Shown: in pieces, positions 1-10,869 of the stretch
Layout: the number at the start of each line of letters is the position of its first letter
Position numbering within the stretch: position 1 is the first letter of the stretch
Assembly: GCA_002205965.3 (NCBI GenBank)
Contig: NADL03000543.1
Location: forward strand, 62,001 to 126,000
Source of the DNA: Kappaphycus alvarezii
Taxonomy: Eukaryota > Rhodophyta > Florideophyceae > Gigartinales > Solieriaceae
Reading direction: 5' to 3'
DNA length: 64,000 nucleotides
The notes under the pieces: generated by a model
The model's database searches: none
The model's input: only the letters and a program-made list of their open reading frames with translations
Told to the model about the DNA's origin: nothing
Translations under genes and position numbers: made by a program

Positions 1-2499
1 GACCTAATGGGAAGAATAAGAATACACTTTACTATTTGTAGAAAAGTCCCCACTACACAGTACCTCGGGTTCTGCTAGACGGACAGCTCCGAGAAATGGC
101 TGACCCATTTGCCCACTCCAGCGAGAAAAGTACCGAAAGAAAGCTCCATCACTTGAAACCGAGTATTCAGGAGGGTTCAAAACCTCACACTGTAAGTGCA
201 TAGGCTAACAGATAGTCACACCAACGGTAACAGCGATAACTCCGGACAAGCGACCTTGATGACCAACCCGCAATCCTGTGAAGACAACAACAACTCGCAG
301 TTCGACAGAATGACAGTAGATTTAAGAGGTAGGCAGGGTACGGGTGACTTCGCAAAACTTTTTAGATTAATAGGCCCATCCCTGTACACCTTCTAATTGT
401 AAGCAATAAAGATTTTCAATTTCTCAAAAAATTATAAATTGCACTCATTATACTAATTTTTTGCTAAGAAAACCTCACGAAAACCTAAGCTCCTCATATA
501 AAGGAATTTCGTACATATTTTTCTTGTCAACAATCATGCAAATTTCGCATTTCTCGTGGAACCCTTGAGAACAGCCTTTAATTTATGAAATATTTCCCCC
601 GTCAAGAACAATTTTGCACCTGTTCAAATTTCCAGACTGCGAGACTCCGTGCGAAATGTGTTGAATATATGATAAGCCTGTAATCTTGTCACGAAAATAT
701 CAATAAATTTAAACTATGTTCTACCATCATTTTGAACTTCCTGAGAGTGCGAAAAGATAGTCACTCTGGTTCTTACATAATACGCAAAGCTATTCGACTT
801 GTATCCGCATGATGCCATTCCCTTCATAGAAACTCATACACGGACCTTATTATCCTAAGCACCTGTAAGCATGGAATTTTGCGAGCAAAGAGTAGGGTCT
901 TATAGTAGTACGCATTCAAACAAGAGTGTTTACTTGCAGGAATAAAATCAAAGGAAATGCAATTTTAAATCTTAATGGATGCATATTTTCCTACCTTCCA
1001 CCATATATTGCTTCTCTGGAAGCACAAACTACATACAAATACGAAATAGAAGAATTATATTTATTGGAGCTACCTGCGACTAGCTCTATATTTATCGTTT
1101 AACATGAGTCAGAATCCTCACCAAGCCAATGCTGATTGTTAAGTTAGACACCACCAATTTGTCCTTGTATGAAAAAATCACATTTTTGTCATTTTAGTAT
1201 TTACTAAAATGAGCTAATATATAGCCACAGTCGATGAAACATTGCTGACTTGGGGTGATGATGCCACCTTTGCTGACATTATCTTGAAATAAGGCTTATT
1301 TTAGGTCTTATTGTGGGGTGTTAAGGGCACACAAGCATATCTCGGTTGAGATGTGGTTCAACCACTACCTAACTCTGGCTGAGCTAAGCCTGAAGCTCCA
1401 AACCAGGGTTTTTATAGAACTATAGATAGCTACACACTAAAGGAAAATGTAGTCTAGGAGTAGCGAATGAAAATTTTCCCCGTAAAACAGCCCAGACAGG
1501 ATCGCAAGTAGCGCTTTCGGGACTATAGTTAGCACGAGTGACATAAAATGACAAGATGTAAGATGTACATTGGTCCAGTTGGCATGGGACAGCAAGGCAA
1601 GTTTTGATTAGTAATGAACGGATTTAATGTCACAGTGTTCAACTTGCCTGTAACTATTCTAAGTGTGCCAATGGGGAGAAAGGTTGTGTCCAGATGTGTA
1701 AGGAAATTTGTAATGAAAACAACGTGCCTAATAGCCCCTCTCATAAGGTTACTAGTAGTTTGAATCGATATCACAATGATTGCAATAAATGTTTGTAAAG
1801 CTGTAAGGTCTGTGAAGTGAAATACAAAACTTGCCTAAGGTGTAATATAGTTCAATCATTATATATATTTTCAAGTCCTGCTGTATTAATCACGCGAGTA
1901 ACTGATGTTTTTATCTTTCTGTACAGAATTTTCTCGTTATGGTTCTCTCTTCACTTTTTTGCTTTGATTTTTCCTATATTTACATTCCTAGGCAACAATT
2001 AATTTATACTCTTATCTTTTCCTGTCTTTCTCTTAACGTGCGATTCTCTTGTACTTCTGCAGTAACTTTATAGTCTTCTAATTTTGTATATTATTCTCAG
2101 GTCTTAAATATCCTTTGCTACAATTAAGATGTCTGCACATAATTTTGCCATAAATCACCCTTTTAAAGAGTACTGCCAATATCCTCCACTACAAGGCAAG
2201 CTTCTCCGTACATATTCAATTCAGTAGGTCTGAAACAATGAATGTTTTGATCCCGTTTCCGTTGGAAGCTTCCTAAAATATATATAGTATCTTCAACGAT
2301 AAAAAATTGACAAGTCACACACCCTTTGACAGCATTCATGCACAGATTACCCTCTCCTCGTCCAGTTGCCAAATATGGCCATATTATCCATATCCCTGTC
2401 CCCCCTTTATTCATTACGGGCGCAAAAGATGTAGAAGACTACCTTTGCCTCCAACCACTAAACGTTTACTGGGGCTCGTCACTCTTCACTTAGCAGAGA
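1..2499. other. AT-rich single-copy stretch, no gene recognised
   Basis: Only short scattered open frames are present, the longest about 80 codons, none with a recognisable motif. The minus-strand frame 2163-2414 has a fairly protein-like C-terminal half and could be an exon or relic, but nothing supports it further. No tRNA, LTR or repeat was identified here. Confidence 0.5.
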
Positions 2500-2502
2500 T
2501 CT

Positions 2503-2990
2503 AATGACAAGAAGACAGGAATACTGCGAAAACGAAGTGGGTGATACAGGTGAGTGCTTCGAAGGGTAAAAGCCACCAGAGCTTGTATTCGAAGAAGGAA
2601 AAGAGGATAGCAGCGGGTCCGAATCAGAAGTGAAAGAAGAGACATACAACGCGTTCCAGTCAGGAGATGAAGAGGAGAAGTTCCAGAGATCCAAGATTGA
2701 AGAAATGGAGCCCTTAATTGGTAACATCGGAGGGTGGGGACCGAATTATTTGGAACATTTCGTCCCGACCATGCGTTCGTTTGAAGAGACATTAGATTAA
2801 CTGTATTTGTCGCCGGTATTGATAAGAAGTATTGAGGAAATAAGGCATATTTGTGGGAAATCCATGGGTACTTATGATGTCTTCAGGTAGGTGCTTGGTT
2901 CTGATGCCAAGGATGAGAATTTCGAGGGGTATATTTATTTAGTTTCTTTTAAGTATCTTTTTTCAAATTCATGGCGTCTACATGAACTAT
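2503..2990 (+). pseudogene. Decayed acidic-tail ORF next to an LTR-like remnant (relic R5)
   Basis: Function unknown. From the ATG at 2503 a short frame runs into an in-frame TAA near 2567. The same frame then continues for about 75 codons rich in Glu and Asp, with a segment reading SGDEEEKFQ, to a TAA at 2798-2800. Beyond that stop the frame continues with a Cys followed about ten residues later by a Tyr-Asp pair and a DENFE-like motif. This matches the end of the minus-strand relic at 4237-4700 at both the DNA and the protein level. The 30 nt containing the first stop look like GTGAGT...CAG but would be too short for a normal intron, so a decayed ORF is more likely. It belongs to the same family as the relics at 10556, 15581 and 17550, each of which also precedes an LTR-like sequence. 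Alternative: an exon of an unknown host gene. Confidence 0.4.
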
Positions 2991-3300
2991 TTTCCTAGCT
3001 TTTACAGTGCTTCCAGTAGTTTTACAAAGATTGAGGTCTTGAAAAATGTCTCTATTAACAGTCTAAATTTCTTCCTTCAGGAGACGGAATGCACGCAGGA
3101 AGTTAGGCCCAAACCACAAACCTTTGATCAGCTCCTTACATTTTAGGTGATTTGCTACGGAATATGTCTTTATAGTTAGTTACTTGAGAAACAGCTCTTC
3201 GTTCATCACCACTCCCCGTCCTTGTACATGAACGTCTAATGAAGTACTTTAGTCGCTTGCAAAACTCTCACCCCCGCAACTTGGAGCTTATATTTTCCAT
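2991..3300 (+). repeat. Diverged LTR-like remnant (relic R5)
   Basis: In plus orientation this resembles the second half of the LTRs of elements A/B/C. A stretch near 3075-3120 parallels the LTR segment just downstream of the TATA box. Another near 3240-3280 parallels the LTR stretch containing the GTAGCACTTTTGTCGCTCGC word. It is better aligned with the remnant at 3885-4236 than with the young LTRs. Ends are not defined and no target duplication is visible. Confidence 0.35.
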
Positions 3301-3884
3301 TAACTCCCTTTTTAACTTAGCATCAGTCTTACACATGAAATGAATTGGACATGTCGGTAGCCAACGGAGGCTTGGATAAATGATATAGGGTGAAATATGT
3401 TCTTTATCAGGGACATGCCGCTTTATAATTCACTTCCTACTTTTGCTTGCTATTAGACAGAGTTACCAGCTACTTCTGAGTGATAAACTGAGCGTTATTT
3501 GGTCCAAGCTTCCACTTTCAATTATGGTTTTAATTCAACTTCATTGGACACCTAACCTTCACCCTACTCGTAGTAAACTAATACTACCTTTGTAATGTAT
3601 TTTTCGAGCATTGGATAATTCCGAGGGTTTCAGACATTTTGGCATACCAAAAGGATGTTTATTCATCTTGCTGCAGTTTTCTCGAAGCGATTTAAGGTAA
3701 AATTCACCTAAGAAGACTGGATTTGCCACATTTATCAACTTATTACGATAAGAACGCTCTAAAAGGGACTGAAACAGGTGGTGAGGCCAAAGAAAACAGA
3801 CCAATAAAATTCAAGAACAAACAAAGATTTGACTACAGAAAACACCCTACGCCAAGTATTCATCTATCTGATGGAGTAAAGATG

Positions 3885-4236
3885 CCATCAGTCGAAAAGG
3901 GTACATCTTAATGTCCGAAGAAAAGAGTCGTTGCGATCTATTAAAGTGCTATAGTGAACGTTAACGGCCAGTAGCGAGGAGTCGACGTGAAAAACAAGGC
4001 CACTTCTAGTAACCAATTCTAAAGCGATAGGGTTTACTAATTCGCTTGGATGCTAGGAGAATATTTGAAGATTAGGGTTTCAAGTAGACTCCAAGCTTGC
4101 CTTTTCTCTCACGGATGAAGCAGTTTAGTTCTCAAATGTAGGTTTTTCCGGAATGAAATCTTAATAAAATTACAAGAAACACCGGAAAACTAGGAAAAGA
4201 TCTCATTTGGACGACATGAATTTGGTAAAAGAAGGG
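3885..4236 (-). repeat. Diverged LTR-like remnant (relic R4)
   Basis: Read on the minus strand, the block beginning AACTGCTTC near 4130 parallels the young LTRs just after their TATA box, including the AAGC(A)AGCTTGG-like and CTACTTGAAACC-like words. Near 3930 it matches the GTAGCACTTTTGTCGCTCGCA block. It lies immediately downstream of the acidic-tail relic at 4237-4700, the same order as relics R1-R3. Divergence is high, so this is an old copy. Confidence 0.4.
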
Positions 4237-4700
4237 TTACAGAAAAAAATAAATATGATTTTCAGAATTTTCATCCACGAGATCGAAACGGAGCACTTCT
4301 ATCAAGATATCATAATTTCGTATTTATTTCCAACAAATACCCGTGGATTGCCTACAATTGTCTACCTCTTCCCGCAATGAGTACAGCTCATCTGAAGCCC
4401 CTCCAAGCGGATACATTGCCCAGACCACCTGATCCACCCAGTTCATTTCTTCATCTCCTGTATAAACTGATCAGACATCCCCCTCTTCATCCGTGAGCTC
4501 CTATTATTCGTCCTCTTCTTCTCTGGTATTGTCCTCTCCCTCCTTTTCTTCCATCTCGCAGACCAATCCTGGGGGCATTGACCCCTCGAGGCCTTCTCCT
4601 GCCTTTCCAAAACTCCTCCTCCAAGTCACGCCTCCTCCATCGCGTCATATACCTCGAACTTCCCCAGGTGACGAGCACCGAGCTACGTCAGACTTTTCTG
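4237..4700 (-). pseudogene. Decayed acidic-tail ORF (relic R4)
   Basis: Function unknown. On the minus strand, pieces of an acidic ORF can be followed through several frames. They include a stretch reading TGDEEMNWVDQVVWAMYP and a terminal segment with Cys, Tyr-Asp and the motif LRFDLVDENSE before a TAA at 4237-4239. The SGDEE/TGDEE motif and the terminal DEN-E motif are shared with the plus-strand relic at 2503-2990. At least two in-frame stops and one or more frameshifts break it. The diverged LTR remnant follows directly. The plus strand here also has an open frame (4493-4750), but it is Ser/Pro-rich, low in complexity and best explained as the complement of the acidic ORF. Confidence 0.4.
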
Positions 4701-5537
4701 GTTTTGCAACGCAGTTGGTGCTGTACATCAGTTTGGTCCAGAGAAAATAAAGGGGAGAAGGTCATGAGGGAAGATTGACCAGGTTTAGGAGTAAGGCGAG
4801 AAGGAGCTAGTCGGTCAATGATAGCTGCCAAGGGAAGGGACTGAACTGTAAATTGTTGTTATTGTTTTAGAGTCGTGGATAAAATTTAAACGGCGCTAGA
4901 CTCGTTTGTTTAGCGTCAAAAAGTCCACACTGGCAGGCCTACCGAATAAAAAAAGTAGGCAGAAATTGGTCTTGTAATAGAAAACTACCTTTGAAAGGAT
5001 GATTTATTGCGAAAGCCGCGTCTAGATTTATTGATTATAAAACTAATTGAGGGCGAAGGGCATCAGGTAAACGGAGAAGAATGAAAGAATTATTGTCATA
5101 GAGAAGGAAAATGCACATGAAAAGAGAAACAAGAGAAAGTAAAGAGTATTAATGATGTAAATTTCGTTGTATAAACGCAAAGAATATGGAGGGAGAAAAA
5201 AAGAAAAGAAATAAAGAGGACACATAACGGGAGGAGTTTTGCGTAGTTAATGCCCAGTGGGCTTCTGTTTACTGAAGCCAGTCTATTTGTGCTAAGTTCG
5301 TATCGGTCTCTTCACAAGTAGCTTAAGCAAAGAACAAATTCAGATGGCGCATTTCAAACATAATGATTAGATTTCTGACTGACGCGATTCAAGTCCAGAG
5401 GGCTGTCAAAATTGGCAAAAAAGAGGTGACAAGTCGGTACCCTGTTCATCAGAACAGAACCTCTGTGCGTGAAGAGAGTACCTTCAGTCGTTTACACTAC
5501 CGTGATCAAGAAACGAATATGCTGAAATAACCCAAGA
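4701..5537. other. No gene seen; left flank of the tandem duplication
   Basis: AT-rich sequence with only short frames. It is single-copy in this window: sequence shared with 35412 and 57791 begins at about 5538, next to the DUR3 stop codon. Confidence 0.5.
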
Positions 5538-5539
5538 TC

Positions 5540-7562
5540 CTACTCATTCGCCCCTTTCTCCCCCTCCATGGTAGTTTCCATATCTTCCGCCGCCCTTTTA
5601 CCGTGGAAAACTGCCTTCAAACTGTTGAAACTCTCGTACACTGGCAGAATCACCATAGCTGCTGTAGCCACGATTCCCCAAATAAATGACAGTACGACCC
5701 AGAACGTAAAGTAACCCTTGGGAAAGCCCTCGCCGGCAACGTCAGAAGCGGCCAAACAATGACAAGAAGCACTGTCAGTCCTGCCCCCCAGAGTGCAATA
5801 ATCTTACTTGCCTTTGCCAGTTCCTCCTCAACATCGTCGGAGATGTATGCGTTCTTGTCTTCCTCAATCAGTGCGATCGACCGTGTTGCACTCCAGTCAC
5901 AATCGTCAGGCTTGATCAATGAGATGATCACACAAATCACCCCCGAGCTCAGGATTGCCACCAGATTACCGGCAAGCATCACCTCATCCCTGCCCAAGTT
6001 CGTGATGTTGTCCCCTTCAAATGACAAGCCGTATCCCAGCCAAACGATCAATGCCAACACCATCCCGCCTACAGCACCGCAAATCGCAGCGAGCCCAGAG
6101 CACTTCCTCCATGATATCGAGAAGGCCACCGGGAAGACTGCCGATCCAATCACCACTCCCATGAACAGGTACACCCATCCAAGGCTCAGTCCAATCAGGT
6201 TCAAAACGATCCCCAGCACCCCCATAAGCAGACCGAATATCAGGATCACGAAGCGCGAAAGGAAGATAATTTGCTTGCCAGTCGCATTCGGATTTATATA
6301 GGTGCGGTAGATATCATATGACACTAACGACGACACAGCAATTTGTTCGGCGGCGCCAGTTGAGGTAACAGCCATGAAGAGCATGATCAAAATCAACACA
6401 GCACCTCCAGATCCAAGCAGATGCGTGGCGACGGCCGGTGGCACAAGCCCAGCTCCGGCCTCAGCGTCTGTTAGCGGAAGGGACAGTGCCACGGAGGCAA
6501 GTCCAAGAGAGGTGGCCAGGGAGAATGGGATGGCAAACCAGCACAGCCCGCCAAGCAAGTACCCTTTCCACGAGGCCGACGGAGTGGCGGCGATGGCAGA
6601 CTGCCAGTAGGACTGGTCGACGAACACGGTTCCAAAGTTTCCAACGATGTTAGTCAGCCCAAAGAATAGGCCGTTCCTAGACAGCATTGTCAGATACGAG
6701 CCCTCGAAGTTTTTATCGACCGGTTCAATCTGAATGACAGAATTGAGGTTGCTCCAGACTTTTCCCGCTGATCCCAAATCAGGGCTGGTGACGTACACCT
6801 GGAAGATGAAGATGCAAAGAGAGATGAGGATGACGGCAGTATTGAAATACGAGGCGATGAAAGTTGCCTTGAGCCCACCGGCCAGCGTGTATAGGATGAC
6901 GCCAAGCGGAATAAGGAACGAGGCCAGGTTGGTATTGATGCCTGTCAACGCGTTAACGGTGGCGGCACCACCCAGAATGAGCATAGATGTGACGATGATG
7001 TTGGTCAAGAACGCGAAGAAAACGAACACTAGATGAGCAGGAGTGCCCCAGCGCACACGAATGATCTCCAAGAATGTGTGACAGGACGGGCGCGCCTCTT
7101 CACCAAGACTGCCAGGTACGAGAACAATAAAATCTGAATGGTTGCACCTGATGCATACCAGAATGGACCCGAAATTCCAAACCTGTAGGCGACATTGGAT
7201 GACTGCAGGAGAGTAGCAGCCCATGTCCACTGCGAGACAAGAACGGAGGCCGTGAGACCTGTTTTAATGGTACGACCGGCGGTGTTGAAAAACTCGGAGC
7301 TCATTTTTTGACCAGTGAGATACTGCTCGAGATAGACAAGACCAACTGTGAAGAGGCCGAAGACTAACCCGAAGGCGAGAAGGACAACATATCCGACGGC
7401 CTTTGACAACAGCGGATTTTCTTGGTCGAAAAACTGCGAAAAGCAGGCATAGCGTTCAAACCCAAAGTAGTTACGTCGGATTTCGGCGCCAGCTTCACAC
7501 CCGAATGTCTCGCTAAGAATGCTCAGCGGCTGAGCAGTTTCAAACATCGCCCCATTCGACAT
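5540..7562 (-). pseudogene. DUR3: Urea/polyamine permease DUR3, copy 1 (two frameshifts)
   Basis: Plasma-membrane urea active transporter of the sodium:solute symporter (SSS) family, which in fungi imports urea and polyamines under nitrogen limitation. The coding sequence matches the intact copy at 57793-59817 almost base for base. Two single-base losses break it: GGG instead of GGGG near 7088, between residues about 157 and 160, and GGG instead of GGGG near 5720, about 60 codons from the end. The start ATG (complement of 7560-7562) and stop (5540-5542) are retained. One substitution near the end changes Asp to Asn in the last residues. Both indels are in homopolymers and could be sequencing errors, in which case this is a functional third gene. 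The upstream region is the same as in the other copies. Confidence 0.88.
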
Positions 7563-8631
7563 GTTGGGAAAAGTTATTTAGTCCGCGAGAGGAAGAAAGG
7601 GCTGATTAGAGTAACACCAACCGCTGGTGGGGCTGAATACGGCTACAATAATATAATGCGCCTATCGTGGTCGGTCGGAGTTAAATGGGACGGGAGGGCT
7701 CGTAGCGGGGTAGAGAAGTGGTAGTTCAGGATTGAAGGATTGCGGTCTGGTCGTCAAGAACTTATAGTGGGATTTAGTTTCGGTGCACATATCCAAAGTT
7801 CTGAGATGACAGAATGGTTGCGAAAGAAGTTCCATGATGGCCGGAATTTTAGGCACAAGGACCGCGTAAAGAGTCAGTGGATTAACTGGCCGTATTTCTA
7901 CTTTGGTAATGGCACTGCTATTGTCACTGCGCAATGTCGTTGTCGGTCGCAGTTCTGGCCAGAAGGAACCTGTAACCTTGCATTGAGCTGGTACTCATTT
8001 TCACGTCGTATCGAAGACCTCCCTTCTTTTTTTATTACGGGACCGGGCAGGGCAACCAAATTCGAGAAATAGGCTTCTTATACTGTACAGTATTTGTGGA
8101 AAATTCCATTATGGAAATCGGAAGAAGAGGAACAAGTCTCCACACTGCACTGTTTTGCAAAGACGGCCGTTAATTGTAATAGAAAATGTATTGAAACTTT
8201 CGGTCCAGTTTGTCCCTACTTGCGAAACTTTTAAAGTCAACATAAAAAAGTTGTGTGATAGTGCAGTAATTGGAGGTTAAACGAGTAAAGTGGTTAAATA
8301 GTGTATGATTCCGTTCACAAAATAGCAGCTATTTTGCAGCGCAGCTGATTTTTAACCGCCGCTTTTTCTTATGTACAGGACCATACAATATTACTCCAGT
8401 ACCGTACTATTTTCAATACATTAGAATTCTGTACTGTAGTGTACTGTATGCGCTTCGTACACAACGCCTCCTCAGAAAACTCTCCGCTTTTCAGCCCTCC
8501 GAATTCTCATGTATCTACGCCACTGATGTGGCGTAACGCAGGAGTCGTCTTTGAGTAACGCTAAGTAAATTTATCTAAAGGGCCAGCTAAAATAGCAAAT
8601 GCAGTGGTGGTTAATGAGGTTAAATGGTGTG
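7563..8631. other. DUR3 upstream region and spacer, no gene seen
   Basis: Contains the presumed DUR3 promoter: a TATATTAT-like box near 7650 and a GATA-type CGATAG site at 7662-7667, both on the minus strand. Beyond about 7900 only short frames are present, and they are not conserved intact in unit 2. Confidence 0.35.
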
Positions 8632-9222
8632 GTAGATCTTTATTTGTCGTACAATGTCGCACAGAGGCGTGCGGAGGGTATTTATAAATTAACTACGGAT
8701 GCGGGCGGGGTAGAAACTTGTCGCGCCTGCATTATTTGGAGACTAAATGCAAAACGGGTAACGAAGTCGCGGAGCTCCTGTTGAGGGGAGAACCGCGACG
8801 GGAAGCAGCGAAGGAAGCAAGGCGGCGGAAAAAAGCCTTACCGTCGTCGCCAAGGCGCCATAGATATCAATCCCGACGGGGGAGAGGAGGATATCGTTTC
8901 GTTTGCAGTAAGTGCCGTAATGACGATGTTTCTCGCGCTCTGCGAGTGTCGCGGCGGCGCCGGCAATAACCGTACTTGGCGAAATGTGGCGGCGTGCGGA
9001 GGGGTGGCAACAGTAACGTCGACGGCTTATCGGTACTGTGAAGCCCGTATGCAGCGGGTATGTAAATATCCATTCGTAGCACGGGGGACTCCGAATGCCC
9101 AGATGAGTCGGGAACCTGGTGGAGGAGCGGATGTTCGACGAGGGCGACGATCCCAACTTCCTTGCAGTAGCGGGCAAGAACGTTGCGGAGGATGTGGTGA
9201 CGACGAGTCATTCCGTCTTTAA
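8632..9222 (+). repeat. GC-rich dispersed repeat, copy A1
   Basis: Member of a repeat family also seen at 14730, 25962, 34600, 38533, 44640, 55875, 56980 and 61015. Two overlapping reading frames are recognisable across members. One carries a YNVAQ-RAE...KLTT-AGG segment and the second carries LHYLE-K-K-GNEVA-LLLRG then VVAQGAIDIN. A third conserved stretch (VGNLVEERM-DE, DPNFL--AGK-VAEDV) follows around 9100-9210. Indels break the frames in this copy. I do not recognise the encoded product; the GN(L/E)...LLLRGG pattern only faintly recalls an ankyrin unit. Confidence 0.75.
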
Positions 9223-10067
9223 ATGGGGTGTTTAATGAGGAGCTGGGGCAGATATAAATGGTCTTTAGAAAAAGGACTCGGCCATTACTATTGCATCCAC
9301 CATGTGTTTACTGAGATTGATGCAAGGTTATGAGCTCTATGAGCCCTCTACGGACGTCTACCACGGGTGGGCAATCTGGCTCTTTCTCTTGCTGTCGATA
9401 TAGTTTGTGCCCTCGGTTTAGGGACCAGGTTATTCCATCGCCCTGCTCTCTTCGTAGTTGAACGTTTTCATTCCCACTCGAACCGGGAACTTTGCGAGTT
9501 CACAAGGCACTTTATTCACCACATTTCGAATTGTTCCTGTGTCCACGAGAATGACAAACTACTTCCATTGCAATTGTACACTAATACACTGTAGGACTGC
9601 CAGCACATTCCTCATGATATGATTGTTCAGCCAGCTGCACCCGCCCGCTTGTTCCCGTCGGCGTATTTCCTCATACTTACACATCTACTTGTCTCGTTTA
9701 CCACAGGCTACTACTTCCAAATTGCCTCCACCATATGGGTAGAGCTATTTGACTATCTCCGAAGCATGGGCTTGCGCACAGGGCTCTCCTCTTCTTTCTT
9801 GGACGCAGGGATGGCACGCAGGCTTAATCCACTGTCGTTATTTTCCGTACCAGCTACTCCAAAATACCTGGGGCAAAAAGTTGATGCCGAAGATTTCGGT
9901 TAGGACTGTGCTAATACCTGGAGAAGTTAGGGGATGCCATGATGCATTAATGTGTTCACAGTCCTGTGGCTGGGAAAACATGGGATAAGGCGATGTTACG
10001 TTAAGAGCTGCAGTGGGAAATGAAGCTTAAGGTACTTGTTCGACAAACCCGTGCTTAAATTGTGGAT
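9223..10067. other. Spacer with only doubtful coding traces
   Basis: A plus-strand frame of 94 codons (9619-9903) is broken in unit 2 by small indels. On the minus strand around 9430-9560 a short frame contains ILVDTG, which recalls an aspartic-protease active site, but its surroundings do not support a retroelement protease. No other feature seen. Confidence 0.3.
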
Positions 10068-10540
10068 ATTAATCGCAATTATTCGGCGAGATTAAGATTC
10101 TCGAAACCACTATCCCGGAACGGAGGTGTTCCAAGCAACGAAAGTGTTACCATAGTATTATAGTGGGGACACCAAGAAAAAGATAAATAGTTCGAATCAA
10201 AGAGGCAGAAATGAGTGTAACAGTGACAGATTTTACCAGCTATCTCTGTGAAAAAAGGAATATAGGCTTCTTAGACCAGAAATTGATTTTAAACTTTTAA
10301 AATATTTCGGTCGGCACTTCAAGTTGTCTCCAGAATTCCCGGCTTCTTCTAAAAAGAAGCTATTTACTAAAATTATATAAGCTTCTCGGATAGTTCCTAA
10401 GTTTCAAATAACCCCGCTAAAACTTTAGAATGCATTCAAAAAATATTGTGGACACGAAAAACCACATCAGATACATAAAGGATGAACAGTTACATCGACT
10501 CCTCAAAAGCTCGAGACTCGTGGTCCAATCATAAAAATTC
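10068..10540 (-). repeat. Diverged LTR remnant (relic R1)
   Basis: On the minus strand this follows the young LTR through several blocks in the right order. These are a TTATATAA box at 10373-10380 with the following AGTAAA...GCTTC, the GACAACTTGAAG block, the ATACTATGGTAACACTTTCG block (young LTR: ATACCACGGTAGCACTTTTG), AACACCTCC, and a GATTAATA-like end matching the TATCA terminus. The unit 2 copy is at 39993-40470. It lies just downstream of the acidic-tail relic at 10556. Confidence 0.6.
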
Positions 10541-10555
10541 CTGAAAAATAATCAT

Positions 10556-10860
10556 TCATCCAATAAACGTTTTCCAAATCGACTCGAACGACTCAAGATC
10601 GTTGAAAACCTCCTCAGAAATATTTGGTTCATCTGATACTAATGCTTCATGATTATCAATTTCTTCCCCGCTACCAACCTAAGAGGTCAAGATTGAAATC
10701 TCAATGTTACTCTCATACCCTCCCACAGCGACTGCCCCGCAATTACACACCAGTGGCTCCCACTTGTCTGTCCAGTCCTTTCCATGTTACAACTCCTCCA
10801 AATCTACCACCGCCTCGGCCTTCTCCGCCCCTTTTGCTTCCTCTACGTTTGCAAAAAATG
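10556..10860 (-). pseudogene. Decayed acidic-tail ORF (relic R1)
   Basis: Function unknown. The minus-strand end reads EEIDNHEALVSDEPN, then a Phe/Leu-rich acidic segment with DLESFESIW, to a TGA at 10556-10558. Further upstream, in other frames, a piece NVEEAKGAEKAEAVV is visible around 10800-10850, so at least one frameshift separates them. The ending resembles those of relics R2 (TLEDLFWPDLED) and R3 (ILEKLFGYDIED) in composition and position relative to the LTR. Unit 2 has a one-base deletion near 40564 in the same segment. Confidence 0.4.
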
Positions 10861-10869
10861 ATTATGAAT

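Noticed and set aside
4493..4778. Ser/Pro-rich plus-strand frames that could be a small secreted protein
   Set aside because: No signal peptide, low complexity, and the opposite strand carries the acidic-tail relic that explains the composition.
5759..6301. 180-codon plus-strand frame (and similar frames in the other copies) opposite DUR3
   Set aside because: It is the complement of a GC-rich, well-recognised permease gene; the translation is Pro/Thr/Ser-rich without motifs.
9430..9560. Minus-strand frame with ILVDTG followed by protein-like sequence, resembling a retroelement aspartic protease
   Set aside because: Only the one short motif matches, an in-frame stop lies just upstream, and a weak zinc-finger-like CHPC stretch at 9760-9800 would put integrase before protease, which fits no LTR element order.
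9619..9903. 94-codon plus-strand frame with a hydrophobic start, possible small membrane protein
   Set aside because: Unit 2 breaks it with several small indels and it has no supporting motif.
10190..10210. GTTCGAATC resembling a tRNA B box
   Set aside because: No A box, acceptor stem or cloverleaf can be built around it.
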